In this document: one piece after another, positions 7,873-14,649 of the stretch
Layout of the letters: each line of letters opens with the position of its first letter
Numbering within the stretch: the stretch's first letter is position 1
DNA from: Bacilli bacterium
Lineage (GTDB): Bacteria; Bacillota_I; Bacilli_A; ML615J-28; CAG-313
Direction of reading: 5' to 3'
DNA: 14,649 bases
Assembly (NCBI GenBank): GCA_900752975.1
Contig: CAADXH010000085.1
Coordinates: 1-14,649 of the forward strand
The notes under the pieces: model-generated
Told to the model about the DNA's origin: nothing
Database searches by the model: none
Seen by the model: the letters and a program-made list of their open reading frames with translations, nothing else
Translations under genes and position numbers: made by a program

Positions 7873-8305
7873 TGTCATCTTCTCCAATTCTATTTAGTTC
7901 CATCCATTCTTTTCTACTGTCTTTAATTTCATCAATAAAAGCAGCAGTTTCTACCGGATCAACTAAATTATGTTTAGCCATTACTTTATAAAATTTGCAT
8001 AGTGATGTCATCATTACTCCACATGAATAAGGTGATCCAAGATATTTACGTGGGTAAAAATACTCAAAAAAGTCAAATGCACATTTTAATCCATATGGCA
8101 TATCATTAACCTCGTAAAAGTTCAAATAATCATTTACAAAAAATTCAGCATTACTTAAATGTTTCTCTATTGTTTTTTTGCATAACCCTTCGTCTTCAAT
8201 TTCTTTTTTAAATAAGATAAAATATTGTTCATTTTCTTTTATTTTATTATCAATTGCTTGTTGTGCAGCTTCTATTTTATCTAATATCATTTTTCCCATT
8301 TTCAT
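7853..8305 (-). CDS. Small helical protein, paralogue B, function unknown
   Basis: This 150-residue, charged, soluble protein is predicted to be almost entirely helical, with no signal peptide or membrane segment. It is clearly a duplicate of the gene just upstream. Shared landmarks are ENEQYFILF, EDEGL, HLSNAEFFVNDYLNFYE, GLKCAFDFFE, LCKFYKVMAKH and the acidic end. The segment around HLSNAEFFVNDYL recalls helical core-binding (SAM-like) domains of tyrosine recombinases, but no catalytic domain is present, so I assign no function. AAGGAG precedes the ATG at 8305 by 4 nt; an alternative ATG two codons in (8299) would have 10-nt spacing. Its 3' end overlaps the reductase start by 20 nt, suggesting a stoichiometric or functional partnership with the flavoprotein. 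Confidence 0.75.
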   Translation of the reverse strand: MKMGKMILDKIEAAQQAIDNKIKENEQYFILFKKEIEDEGLCKKTIEKHLSNAEFFVNDYLNFYEVNDMPYGLKCAFDFFEYFYPRKYLGSPYSCGVMMTSLCKFYKVMAKHNLVDPVETAAFIDEIKDSRKEWMELNRIGEDDNECIDD

Positions 8306-8336
8306 GCAACTCCTTCATTTCATTCAAATTTAGTTA

Positions 8337-8765
8337 TTAATTATCAGTGTTCTCACTTTCTTCATCAACAAATTTAATTAATCCAACCCATTTATCTTGA
8401 TTAGTTTTAATTTCATTAACAAACTTTTCAGCCATATCAGAATCAACAAAGCCATATTTAGCCATTGTTTCATAAAACTTACATAATGTATCCATCATTT
8501 CCATGCAACCGTTAGGGTTATTTAAAGCACACTTGTTAGGTAAAAAATCCTCAAAAAAGTCGCTAGCACACTTTAACCCTTCTTCCATATTCCTAATTTC
8601 ATAAAAGTTCAAATAATCATTAACATAAAGTTCAGCATTAGCTAAATGATTTTTTATTTCTTCTACATCTAATCCCTCATCTTCAAGTTCTCTCATAAAT
8701 AAAAAGAAATAAGATTCATTTTCTTCTACTTTTCTTTCATATAATTCATCTAAATCGTAATTCAT
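8337..8765 (-). CDS. Small helical protein, paralogue A, function unknown
   Basis: This 142-residue, acidic, helix-rich soluble protein is the first gene of a three-gene unit. It matches the next gene along its whole length. The best-conserved blocks are YFFLFMRELEDEGL, HLANAELYVNDYLNFYE, GLKCASDFFEDF, DTLCKFYETMAKYGFVD and a C-terminal acidic tail. Cysteines in the GLKCA and LCKFY blocks are conserved in both copies. GGAGGG, 5 nt before the ATG at 8765, supports the start. The gap to the next gene is 31 nt. I do not recognise the family; helical core-binding-like folds are a possible comparison. No clear promoter was found, only an isolated TTGACA at 8844-8849 without a matching -10, so read-through from rmuC (stop 8885, no obvious terminator) is possible. 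Confidence 0.75.
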   Translation of the reverse strand: MNYDLDELYERKVEENESYFFLFMRELEDEGLDVEEIKNHLANAELYVNDYLNFYEIRNMEEGLKCASDFFEDFLPNKCALNNPNGCMEMMDTLCKFYETMAKYGFVDSDMAEKFVNEIKTNQDKWVGLIKFVDEESENTDN

Positions 8766-8793
8766 ATGTCCCTCCTATAGTTTTATACTCTCG

Positions 8794-8810
8794 GCAAGCA
8801 ATTCGCTTAC
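8794..8810. promoter_or_regulatory. Operator-like inverted repeat upstream of the three-gene unit
   Basis: GCAAGC and GCTTAC flank the 5-nt centre AATTC, giving 5 of 6 paired positions. It stands about 30 nt before the first start codon in a short stretch that is more G+C-rich than its surroundings. This is the usual place for a repressor site or a leader hairpin. The signal is small and could be chance. Confidence 0.2.
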
Positions 8811-8884
8811 TAGCATTTGTTTAAATTAATATACTATTTTTCTTGTCAATCTTATGTTTACTAATTTCAATTTTTAGACTTTTA

Positions 8885-10195
8885 TTAATTTGTTTCATCT
8901 AATTCTAATATTCCTGCTGTATCTTCCACTTTTAATTCTGTTACATCTTTTAGTTTTCTATTTATTTGTCTTGTTCTTGTACCTACCAAATGTTCAATTT
9001 CATCATTTGCTTCTCCAATTTTCTTTTGAGCTTTTTTCAATACAGTTTCAAATGTACCAAATTCAGTTTTTACAGCCGCAAGAATATTCCAAACTTCACT
9101 GGTTCTTTGTTCAATCGCAAGGGTTCTAAAACCTACTTGTAAACTGTTTAGTAGGGCTGCCATGGTGGTTGGCCCAGCAATAATGATGCGGTAGGAATTT
9201 TGAAGGTCTTCAATTAAGCCAAGTTTTGCGGCTTCAGCATATAATCCTTCAATTGGTAAAAACATAATACCAAAATCGGTAGTGTATGGTATCTCTAGAT
9301 ACTTATCTCTAATATCCTTTGCGAAACTTTTCATTCGTTGTTTTAAGTCGGTAATAGCTTTATCAATTACAGCTTTATCATTAGTTTCATATGCATTAAT
9401 TAAGTTAGTATAAGTGTCTAATGGAAATTTTGAATCTATTGGTAAATAAACAATTTGCTTACCATCTCCAGGAAGTTTGATTACAAATTCAACGGGATCT
9501 TTCGACTTAGGTCTTGTTATGATGTTTTCGACGTATTGGTCTTTTGTAAGGATCTGACTTAAAATTTGCGATAATTGCATTTCACCCCATATTCCTCTTG
9601 TCTTAACATTAGATAAAACTTTTTTTAAGTCACCAACTCCATTAGCAAGATCCTTCATTTCTCCTAGTCCTTGTTCAACTTTTGATAAATTATCTTGAAC
9701 TAGTTTAAATGATTGATTAAGGCGATTATTTAGAGTAGTATCAAGTTTTTCATCAACAGTTCTACGCATTTCATCAATTTTTTTGTTGTTTTCAGTTTGT
9801 AATTTATCCATTGAATCTATAAGTGTCGTTCTAATTGAATTTAAGTATAATTCTATTTTGTTTGTATTTTCCTTTACACTTAGATTTACATCTTTTAAGT
9901 TTTCTTTTAAATTGTTTGTTAAAATTTCTAATTTCTCATTAATTGATGATTTAAAATTTTGAAGATAACTATTTGTATTATCACTAATGTTTCTTTGAAC
10001 ATTAGTAAGTTTATTTTCAAATTCCGTTCTTAAATTGCTGTTTTCATCTTTTATCGTTTTTTCTATATGATTTAACTCACCATTTTTATTACCATTTTTA
10101 TTACCATTTTTAGTCTTAGCTAAATTTACAATAACAAGTACAATAGTAATAATTAATAGAATAATAATACAAAGTTCTAAAATAGTACTTAACAT
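8885..10195 (-). CDS. rmuC: DNA recombination protein RmuC
   Basis: This 436-residue RmuC-family protein is thought to limit DNA rearrangement, with a nuclease-like fold anchored at the membrane. It has one N-terminal membrane helix (about 5-26), a short Asn/Gly/Lys linker made of a tandem repeat (29-39), a long coiled-coil region (about 42-195), and then the conserved RmuC domain. Landmarks of the domain are RGIWGEMQLSQIL (200-212), YLPIDSKFPLDTY (250-262, a PDDEXK-like D-x-K), PYTTDFGIMFLPIEGLYAE, AGPTTMAALLNSLQVGFRTL and a C-terminal helical tail. AAAGGGTG upstream supports the ATG at 10195. It has its own promoter and appears monocistronic or read through into the downstream genes, since no good terminator follows its stop. 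Confidence 0.93.
   Translation of the reverse strand: MLSTILELCIIILLIITIVLVIVNLAKTKNGNKNGNKNGELNHIEKTIKDENSNLRTEFENKLTNVQRNISDNTNSYLQNFKSSINEKLEILTNNLKENLKDVNLSVKENTNKIELYLNSIRTTLIDSMDKLQTENNKKIDEMRRTVDEKLDTTLNNRLNQSFKLVQDNLSKVEQGLGEMKDLANGVGDLKKVLSNVKTRGIWGEMQLSQILSQILTKDQYVENIITRPKSKDPVEFVIKLPGDGKQIVYLPIDSKFPLDTYTNLINAYETNDKAVIDKAITDLKQRMKSFAKDIRDKYLEIPYTTDFGIMFLPIEGLYAEAAKLGLIEDLQNSYRIIIAGPTTMAALLNSLQVGFRTLAIEQRTSEVWNILAAVKTEFGTFETVLKKAQKKIGEANDEIEHLVGTRTRQINRKLKDVTELKVEDTAGILELDETN
10079..10112. repeat. 12-bp tandem repeat inside rmuC
   Basis: The unit ACCATTTTTATT occurs almost three times in perfect register (10079-10090, 10091-10102, 10103-10112). It encodes the NGNKNGNKNG linker between the membrane helix and the coiled coil. 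Because the unit is a multiple of three, copy-number changes would alter linker length without breaking the frame. Confidence 0.85.
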
Positions 10196-10275
10196 TTTTT
10201 CACCCTTTCATGTAACCAAATTTTATCGAAATTGTTGTTATTTTAAACTATATCCAATTAACATTTACAAAACTC

Positions 10276-10284
10276 ATTATAGCA
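10276..10284 (-). promoter_or_regulatory. Extended -10 promoter of rmuC
   Basis: On the minus strand the sequence reads TGCTATAAT, a TGn plus perfect TATAAT. There is no clear -35. The start would be near 10269, giving a leader of about 75 nt before the rmuC ATG. Confidence 0.55.
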
Positions 10285-10340
10285 TAATGTCTTATATTTT
10301 TCCATATAAACACTACTTTTGCTTTTACGACAGTTGAACT

Positions 10341-10365
10341 AAAAAGAGAAGCTTAAGCTCCTCTT
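10341..10365 (-). terminator. Rho-independent terminator of the SGNH lipoprotein gene
   Basis: Arms 10344-10352 and 10357-10365 form a 9-bp stem with one G-U wobble and a TTAA loop. On the minus strand it is followed by a run of T (complement of the A-run starting at 10341). It lies 18 nt after the stop at 10384 and upstream of the rmuC promoter. Confidence 0.85.
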
Positions 10366-10383
10366 CTAGATTACTATATTGTA

Positions 10384-12528
10384 CTATTCAATTAATGTAA
10401 ACTCGCATTTACCACTAGTGATGTCGCCTGTTAATTTTAACATATCACCAACATTTACATCACTAAAGAATTTTGATGATGGGTATGTTGAATTAATCAT
10501 AATGTAATAATCACATTTATCAAATGTTTCACTTGCATTAATATCTTTCTTACCAGTTACTCTATAATTATCACCATCTTTAGTAATTCTAACTATATAA
10601 TAATATGCATAAGTACTTCCTGGTAGTAATGTATCATATGAATATAATAATACATTGTTTGGATAAACATTAGTATCCCAAACGCCTTGATTATAAGCAC
10701 CAATAACTATATGTCCTTTTGGTTCAGGTACAGGATGCTCAACCTCAATTTTTTTAGTGTATTCGATGTCATTATATTCACAAAGTGATTTTTCACAGAT
10801 TTGTGATAATAATGTTGTACCTTTATATTTATAGTGTAAAAAGTCATTTAAATATAACTTATAATTATCTTCCATTACATACTCATCTAGAGGAATAACA
10901 CCTAAATTATGTTTATTTGCGAATGCTCTAATAGCCTCGTTATATGAAATTCTATTTTTATCAGTATATTTCATACCAGTATATGCGGAATAACCTAAAG
11001 TGCACGCATAAACTTGAGCTGTACATAAGTTATAGATTTTTGACAAAATTATTTCATATGCTTCTATAAATGTTTCTGCCGAATATCCAGCACAAACATC
11101 ATTAGTTCCAAGGTATAGAATTACAATATCAGGATTGCCATTTTCAACTAATGTATTAATTCTCTCGTCACTGCATCCATTACCAACTTTATTACCAACG
11201 GCAGTTGAACCACTCCATGAATTATTAATTCCAAGTACCATCTTGGTGTTATTGATTAATTGACCCCACCAAGTTTTTTCAACAGTTTTAACATCTTGGC
11301 AGTATCTTGGATAATAGTATCTTCCTTCTTCTGAATAATAACTATTCATTGGTGATCCTGGAGCATAGAAAGTAGAAATACTGTCACCTAAAATTGAAAT
11401 TTTCTTACCTGAAAGTTCCGAAAACTTATTTATCTTTAACTTAATAGCATAAGTAGCTGTGTATATAACATCACCATATACTGCAGTAATTTCTTTATCC
11501 CAACCATCAAAAGTATAAGTTGCTTTTTCGTCTTCACTTCTAGTTGGCTCACTTGGAGGAATTGGTATTGTTCCATATTCTACAGTTTCTTCTTTTAAGA
11601 TTGTTCCATCAAAATCTACAAATTTGTAAGTATAACTATTTTTAGTTTTAGTGTAGGTTGCTGTAAAAATAACATCTGAGGTTACTACTTCTATTTCTTT
11701 GTCCCAACCGGCAAAAGCATACGTAAATTCTGCATCTTTTGGTCTAACTGGATCTTGTTCAGGTAGTGTAGGTTTAGATCCATATGCTACTTTTTGCTTT
11801 TCAATAAGGCTGCCATCAAAATTAACGAATCGACAAATGTATTCTCTTGTTAATTCTTCAAATTGAGCTGTATAAGTAACATCCCCTGTTAATTCTACTA
11901 TTTCTTTATCCCAACCAATAAATCGGTATGTGTGTTCTTTTGTTGAAGATTTTTGTGGAGTTATTGTTGGAGCGATAGGAAGAGTACCTTGTTCGCCTTT
12001 TGCTTCTTTCAAAATACTACCATCAAAATTAACAAACTTATAAGTATACTCATTTTTAACTATTTTGTACTGAGCAACATAAACCACATCACAAGTTATG
12101 GTTTCAATTTCTTTGTCCCAACCAATAAATTCGTATGTACCTTCAGCATCTGGTTCCTTTACAGGATTAGTTGATGGGGCAATAGGAAGAGTACCATATT
12201 CTATTTTTTCTTCTTTTAATACATCATTATTATAATTAACAAACTTATAGGTATAAGATCTCTTAATTGCTCTATATTGAGCTGTAAACACTATATTTTC
12301 ATCTAATGTTCCAACTTCTTTATCCCAACCAATAAATTCATAATCAAACTCATCTGTACTTTCTTTAACTGGATCTTCTGGAGCGACGATTTCAGTTCCA
12401 GGCATTCCACTTTTACTTACTATAACACTTCCATCATCATTAACAAACTTGTAAGTGTAATAGTTTGTACAACTAACAAGCGCAAACATAACTGTTAGTA
12501 GCAAAAATATATTAAAATACTTTTTCAT
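10384..12528 (-). CDS. Surface lipoprotein: five Listeria/Bacteroides-type repeats plus SGNH/GDSL hydrolase
   Basis: This 714-residue lipoprotein has a signal peptide from MKKYFNIFLLL and lipobox LVSC. The ATG at 12528 is chosen because GGAGG lies 5 nt upstream; an earlier ATG (12540) overlaps that site. Five repeats of 68-69 residues follow, each built as YTYKFVNFDGS...YGT.P..P...TYxFxGWDKEI...V.FTAxY, matching the Listeria-Bacteroides repeat (InlB B-repeat-like). In numbering from 12540, the SGNH/GDSL esterase domain spans about 375-585: ILGDSIS with nucleophile S387 (block I), SWSGS with G444 (block II), LGTND with N480 (block III), and NDFLHY with D566 and H569 (block V). A C-terminal beta-rich tail (about 600-718) follows. 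A cell-surface esterase or deacetylase acting on glycans is likely; the substrate is inference. It is a single-gene unit with promoter and terminator. Confidence 0.92.
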   Translation of the reverse strand: MKKYFNIFLLLTVMFALVSCTNYYTYKFVNDDGSVIVSKSGMPGTEIVAPEDPVKESTDEFDYEFIGWDKEVGTLDENIVFTAQYRAIKRSYTYKFVNYNNDVLKEEKIEYGTLPIAPSTNPVKEPDAEGTYEFIGWDKEIETITCDVVYVAQYKIVKNEYTYKFVNFDGSILKEAKGEQGTLPIAPTITPQKSSTKEHTYRFIGWDKEIVELTGDVTYTAQFEELTREYICRFVNFDGSLIEKQKVAYGSKPTLPEQDPVRPKDAEFTYAFAGWDKEIEVVTSDVIFTATYTKTKNSYTYKFVDFDGTILKEETVEYGTIPIPPSEPTRSEDEKATYTFDGWDKEITAVYGDVIYTATYAIKLKINKFSELSGKKISILGDSISTFYAPGSPMNSYYSEEGRYYYPRYCQDVKTVEKTWWGQLINNTKMVLGINNSWSGSTAVGNKVGNGCSDERINTLVENGNPDIVILYLGTNDVCAGYSAETFIEAYEIILSKIYNLCTAQVYACTLGYSAYTGMKYTDKNRISYNEAIRAFANKHNLGVIPLDEYVMEDNYKLYLNDFLHYKYKGTTLLSQICEKSLCEYNDIEYTKKIEVEHPVPEPKGHIVIGAYNQGVWDTNVYPNNVLLYSYDTLLPGSTYAYYYIVRITKDGDNYRVTGKKDINASETFDKCDYYIMINSTYPSSKFFSDVNVGDMLKLTGDITSGKCEFTLIE
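11449..12459. repeat. Five imperfect tandem repeats of about 207 bp
   Basis: This tract encodes the five surface repeats of the SGNH lipoprotein, starting at about 12459, 12255, 12048, 11841 and 11634. The copies keep the TYKFVN and GWDKEI blocks but differ elsewhere, so the duplication is not recent. Reading-frame length is kept (68 or 69 codons per unit). Confidence 0.85.
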
Positions 12529-12559
12529 TTTAACCTCCATCTTAATATTATTTCACTTT

Positions 12560-12588
12560 ATTTTAACACATTTTAAAGACTAAAACAA
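12560..12588 (-). promoter_or_regulatory. Promoter of the SGNH lipoprotein gene
   Basis: On the minus strand the elements are TTGTTT (-35, 12583-12588), a 17-nt spacer and TGTTAAAAT (extended -10, 12560-12565 for the hexamer). The start would be near 12553, leaving a leader of about 25 nt that contains the GGAGG site. Confidence 0.6.
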
Positions 12589-12679
12589 TAAAAGCTTATA
12601 ATTTTTATAACTAATTTCAACCAAAACAAAAATATTACCATCATACTTTTAAACGAATCATATACAAAAAGCATATTAT

Positions 12680-13721
12680 TTAGGCAATAACCCAATATAT
12701 AGCATTTGAATCTAAAATAACAATGTCTACCCAACCAGAATCTTGCATGCAAGAAACTACAATATAGTAAGTTTTTCCACTTTCTAAATCACCAGTATGT
12801 TCATTACCATTTACATCAAATACTTTAAGTTCATAATCTACACCTTCATACACTGGATCATCGCCATTAAGATCAATTCGCCATGTAGACTATGGTTAAC
12901 TAGAATCAAGTGGTGTAACTTTTATATAAATTCGATTATTTAATTCAAACTTTTCAGTTAATATGTATTCACCATGTTCATCAATTTCTAATGCTACATC
13001 TTGTTCTTTTCCACAAATGAAGCATTTATCTACATTATCATAATTTATATCATATTTATGATTTGAAGTTGATGAAATTGTACCATAACCAATAGTTTTT
13101 GTACTTTCTTTAGCAATAAGTGTCATTCCTTCTTTAAAATCATTTTTTCTTAAGAATTACTGTTATTTCCTTGGTTTCTCCAGGCATAAGTATTTCAACT
13201 TTTTCTAGTAATAGTACCACTCCTGTAACATCAACTGTATTGTTTGTTGTTTCACCATCGCTAAATGGACATAAATAGAATTGGAAATTGGCTTTACTAA
13301 AAATTGGAGTATTTCTACTTCCTTCATCTTTAGTATACATTGTGAAGATAATAGTAAATTGATCTAAACTTTCCTATGTTGAAGGAGTGTAAACTACATT
13401 ACCTCTTCCAATTTCACTATATTCTACACCACTAATTAAAATACTGATATCATCACTTACAGCTGCTGGATCAATTGTCTTTTTAAATTTAGAGATTTCT
13501 ACTACTGTGATATTTTTATTTGAACTAGATATTATCAAAACATCAACTGTTTTAACAGTACCATTAGTTACAACACCAGTAATTACAGTACCTTTACCTG
13601 TTATATTAAAGAAGTCATTTACTACCATAAAGAATGAAACTAGTGCCATAATACTTTTTGTTTTAGTTTTTACACTATCATCGTCGTAATCTGGATTAGT
13701 TATTACAACACCATCATCCCA
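12680..13721 (-). pseudogene. Broken EF-Tu-derived gene (domains 2 and 3) with a novel C-terminal extension
   Basis: Read across its interruptions, this frame is elongation factor Tu without the G domain. Domain 2 is visible as NDFFNITGKGTVITG (EF-Tu VEDVFSITGRGTVATG), then KFKKTIDPAAVSDDISILISGV and IGRGNVVYTP (IERGQVLAKP). Domain 3 follows: YTKDEGSRNTPIFSKANFQFYL ([21 protein letters not shown]), TVDVTGVV, VEILMPGETKEITVIL and ESTKTIGYGTI (EGGRTVGAGVV). The linker region that normally holds the PTPER-type motif is shortened. Past the usual EF-Tu end the frame continues about 130 residues, including DKCFICGKEQD and ESGKTYYIVVSC, which I do not recognise. Breaks are TAG at 13374-13376, a one-base frameshift in the A-run near 13143-13148, TAA at 12896-12898 and TAG at 12890-12892; the natural TAA is at 12680. 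The 5' part is missing at the composition break near 13725. Decay is more likely than function, but sequencing error at a contig end is possible. Confidence 0.8.
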
Positions 13722-13796
13722 TTATGCGCTTTTCTTTATCTGGCAGTTAGAGCGTCTTAATAAAGACAGCCCGATTGCCTTATTTCTCAGATTGTC

Positions 13797-14649
13797 TTAA
13801 AGTGTTATCCAAAGCGCAGGGACTACGCCGCCGTCGGGCGTCAAATCGATACTACCCATGGCGCCCTTTGCATGTCTGTCCAGAACGAAGGTGGCGTATC
13901 CCTGATTGCCGTTGGCGGGAGCGGGCGAACGAGTGTACCAGGTAACGTATTTTTTATCGTTGGTATTCATCGGTGCACCGTGTAATTTGGCAAAATCGGT
14001 TGCTTGCAGGTTTCTTGCGGGATCTTCTGCTTTTACGTCCTTATTAAATCCGTACGCCGTGGTGGTAATATCCCGCAAAGACAGCAAAAATATCTTATCG
14101 TCCGTATCTTTGCATTGGTCTGCAAACTTGTTTTTCCCTGCGTTTTCCCCGTAGCCGTAATACTTCGGGTAGTCGTTCGGATTGCTACTTCTCGCGGTGT
14201 TGTCGAGGTGCGTGGTCTGTATGATTTCCTTTTGCAATTTGTTGAACACCTCGTTGTAGAAGGTTTCGTTGAGCCAACTGCGCAGGAAACAATATTCCCA
14301 GTTGTTGGCGTAAGTTCCGTCCGGGACACCCGTCGAATTGTTGTACTCAGCAAATAAGCCGTCGCGATTCTCGCTCTTTCTGTCGGGCTGTATCGAAAAG
14401 GAATCCAAAGCGATATCGCTCATAATAAAGGCGGAATTTCCGCTTGTCGTGAGGATTCTCCACTTTATTGGTTCATACTTGAACCAGTACACTTCAAACG
14501 TGAAATATCCGTTTTTCATGATGTAGCTGCGCAGACTATAAACCCCCGACGCGCGATAGTCGTTCATTTGAACGCCGAGGTATTTCGTGCCGTTATATAT
14601 AACGATTTTTTGCCACATATAAGTAGTACCCTCGTGACTTTCCCAATTA
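13797..14649 (-). CDS. DUF6273-type protein, 5' end beyond the window
   Basis: The visible part is at least 283 residues. The frame stays open through the window edge (NWESHEGTTY precedes the first internal ATG at 14618), so the true start lies outside and 14618 should not be taken as the start. It matches the DUF6273 pattern: FKYEPIKWRILTTSGNSAFIMSDIALDS, NNWEYCFLRSWLNETFYNEVF, DDKIFLLSLRDI, KYVTWYTRSPAP (usual WWLRSP) and the ending GGVVPALWITL. This domain is common in large surface or extracellular proteins of Clostridia; its biochemical role is not known. The DNA is clearly richer in G+C than the rest of the window, and codon choice (CGC, GCG, GTC) differs from all other genes here. This indicates a different origin: gene transfer, or contig chimerism. 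Confidence 0.75.
   Translation of the reverse strand, partial: NWESHEGTTYMWQKIVIYNGTKYLGVQMNDYRASGVYSLRSYIMKNGYFTFEVYWFKYEPIKWRILTTSGNSAFIMSDIALDSFSIQPDRKSENRDGLFAEYNNSTGVPDGTYANNWEYCFLRSWLNETFYNEVFNKLQKEIIQTTHLDNTARSSNPNDYPKYYGYGENAGKNKFADQCKDTDDKIFLLSLRDITTTAYGFNKDVKAEDPARNLQATDFAKLHGAPMNTNDKKYVTWYTRSPAPANGNQGYATFVLDRHAKGAMGSIDLTPDGGVVPALWITL

Noticed and set aside
8890..9129. Plus-strand open frames such as 8890-9129, 7666-7926, 11953-12174 and 13507-13689
   Set aside because: They lie entirely antisense to well-supported minus-strand genes, have low-complexity translations and no ribosome binding site evidence.
12890..13376. Stop-codon reassignment or programmed read-through in the EF-Tu-like frame
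   Set aside because: Both TAG and TAA interrupt the frame and there is also a frameshift, while other genes here end normally with TAA or TAG. Pseudogene decay or sequence error explains this more simply.
13741..13780. tRNA-like stretch (GTTAGAGCG followed by a GTCTT-AATA-AAGAC hairpin)
   Set aside because: The anticodon-like stem has a 4-nt loop instead of 7, and no T-arm or acceptor pairing could be found. It is more likely a hairpin after the DUF6273 gene or chance similarity.
14033..14353. Alternative frames within the DUF6273 region (both strands)
   Set aside because: The DUF6273 motifs run through one continuous frame; the others give Arg/Thr- or Val-rich translations typical of shadow frames in G+C-richer DNA.

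Overview
The window looks like low-GC Firmicutes DNA, probably from a Bacilli or Mollicutes-related gut lineage. This rests on strongly A+T-rich coding DNA, Gram-positive ribosome binding sites (GGAGG-type), extended -10 promoters, lipoproteins with Firmicutes-like lipoboxes, Listeria/Bacteroides-type surface repeats, and PurB and PurA sequences closest in pattern to Bacillus/Staphylococcus forms. The standard genetic code fits. No tRNA, rRNA, CRISPR array or insertion sequence was seen. Every gene I support is on the minus strand, so transcription runs from high to low coordinates.

Region 1 (about 104-4042) is a purine operon: an extended -10 promoter, then one 856-codon gene that fuses adenylosuccinate lyase (PurB, N-terminal) to adenylosuccinate synthetase (PurA, C-terminal), then a metal-dependent amidohydrolase 24 nt downstream. 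The fused protein would carry both steps from IMP to AMP.

Region 2 (about 4082-7145) holds a small membrane protein with a strong terminator, a secreted lipoprotein with its own promoter and terminator, and a two-gene operon of YwaF/TMEM164-like polytopic membrane proteins whose stop codon and next ribosome binding site overlap.

Region 3 (about 7206-8765) is a three-gene unit: two tandem-duplicated small helical proteins of unknown function, the second overlapping a flavin reductase with a compact iron-sulfur-type cysteine motif, ended by a clear terminator. Region 4 (8885-10281) is rmuC with its promoter. Region 5 (10344-12588) is a surface lipoprotein with five 68-69-residue repeats and a C-terminal SGNH/GDSL hydrolase domain, with promoter and terminator.

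Region 6 (12680-13721) is the most unexpected: a broken reading frame that is recognisably domains 2 and 3 of elongation factor Tu, strongly diverged, continuing into a C-terminal extension not found in EF-Tu. It is interrupted by three in-frame stops and one frameshift and has lost the G domain. Region 7 (about 13725-14649) changes abruptly to G+C-richer DNA coding for a DUF6273-type protein open to the window edge. This is either horizontally acquired DNA or a chimeric contig end.
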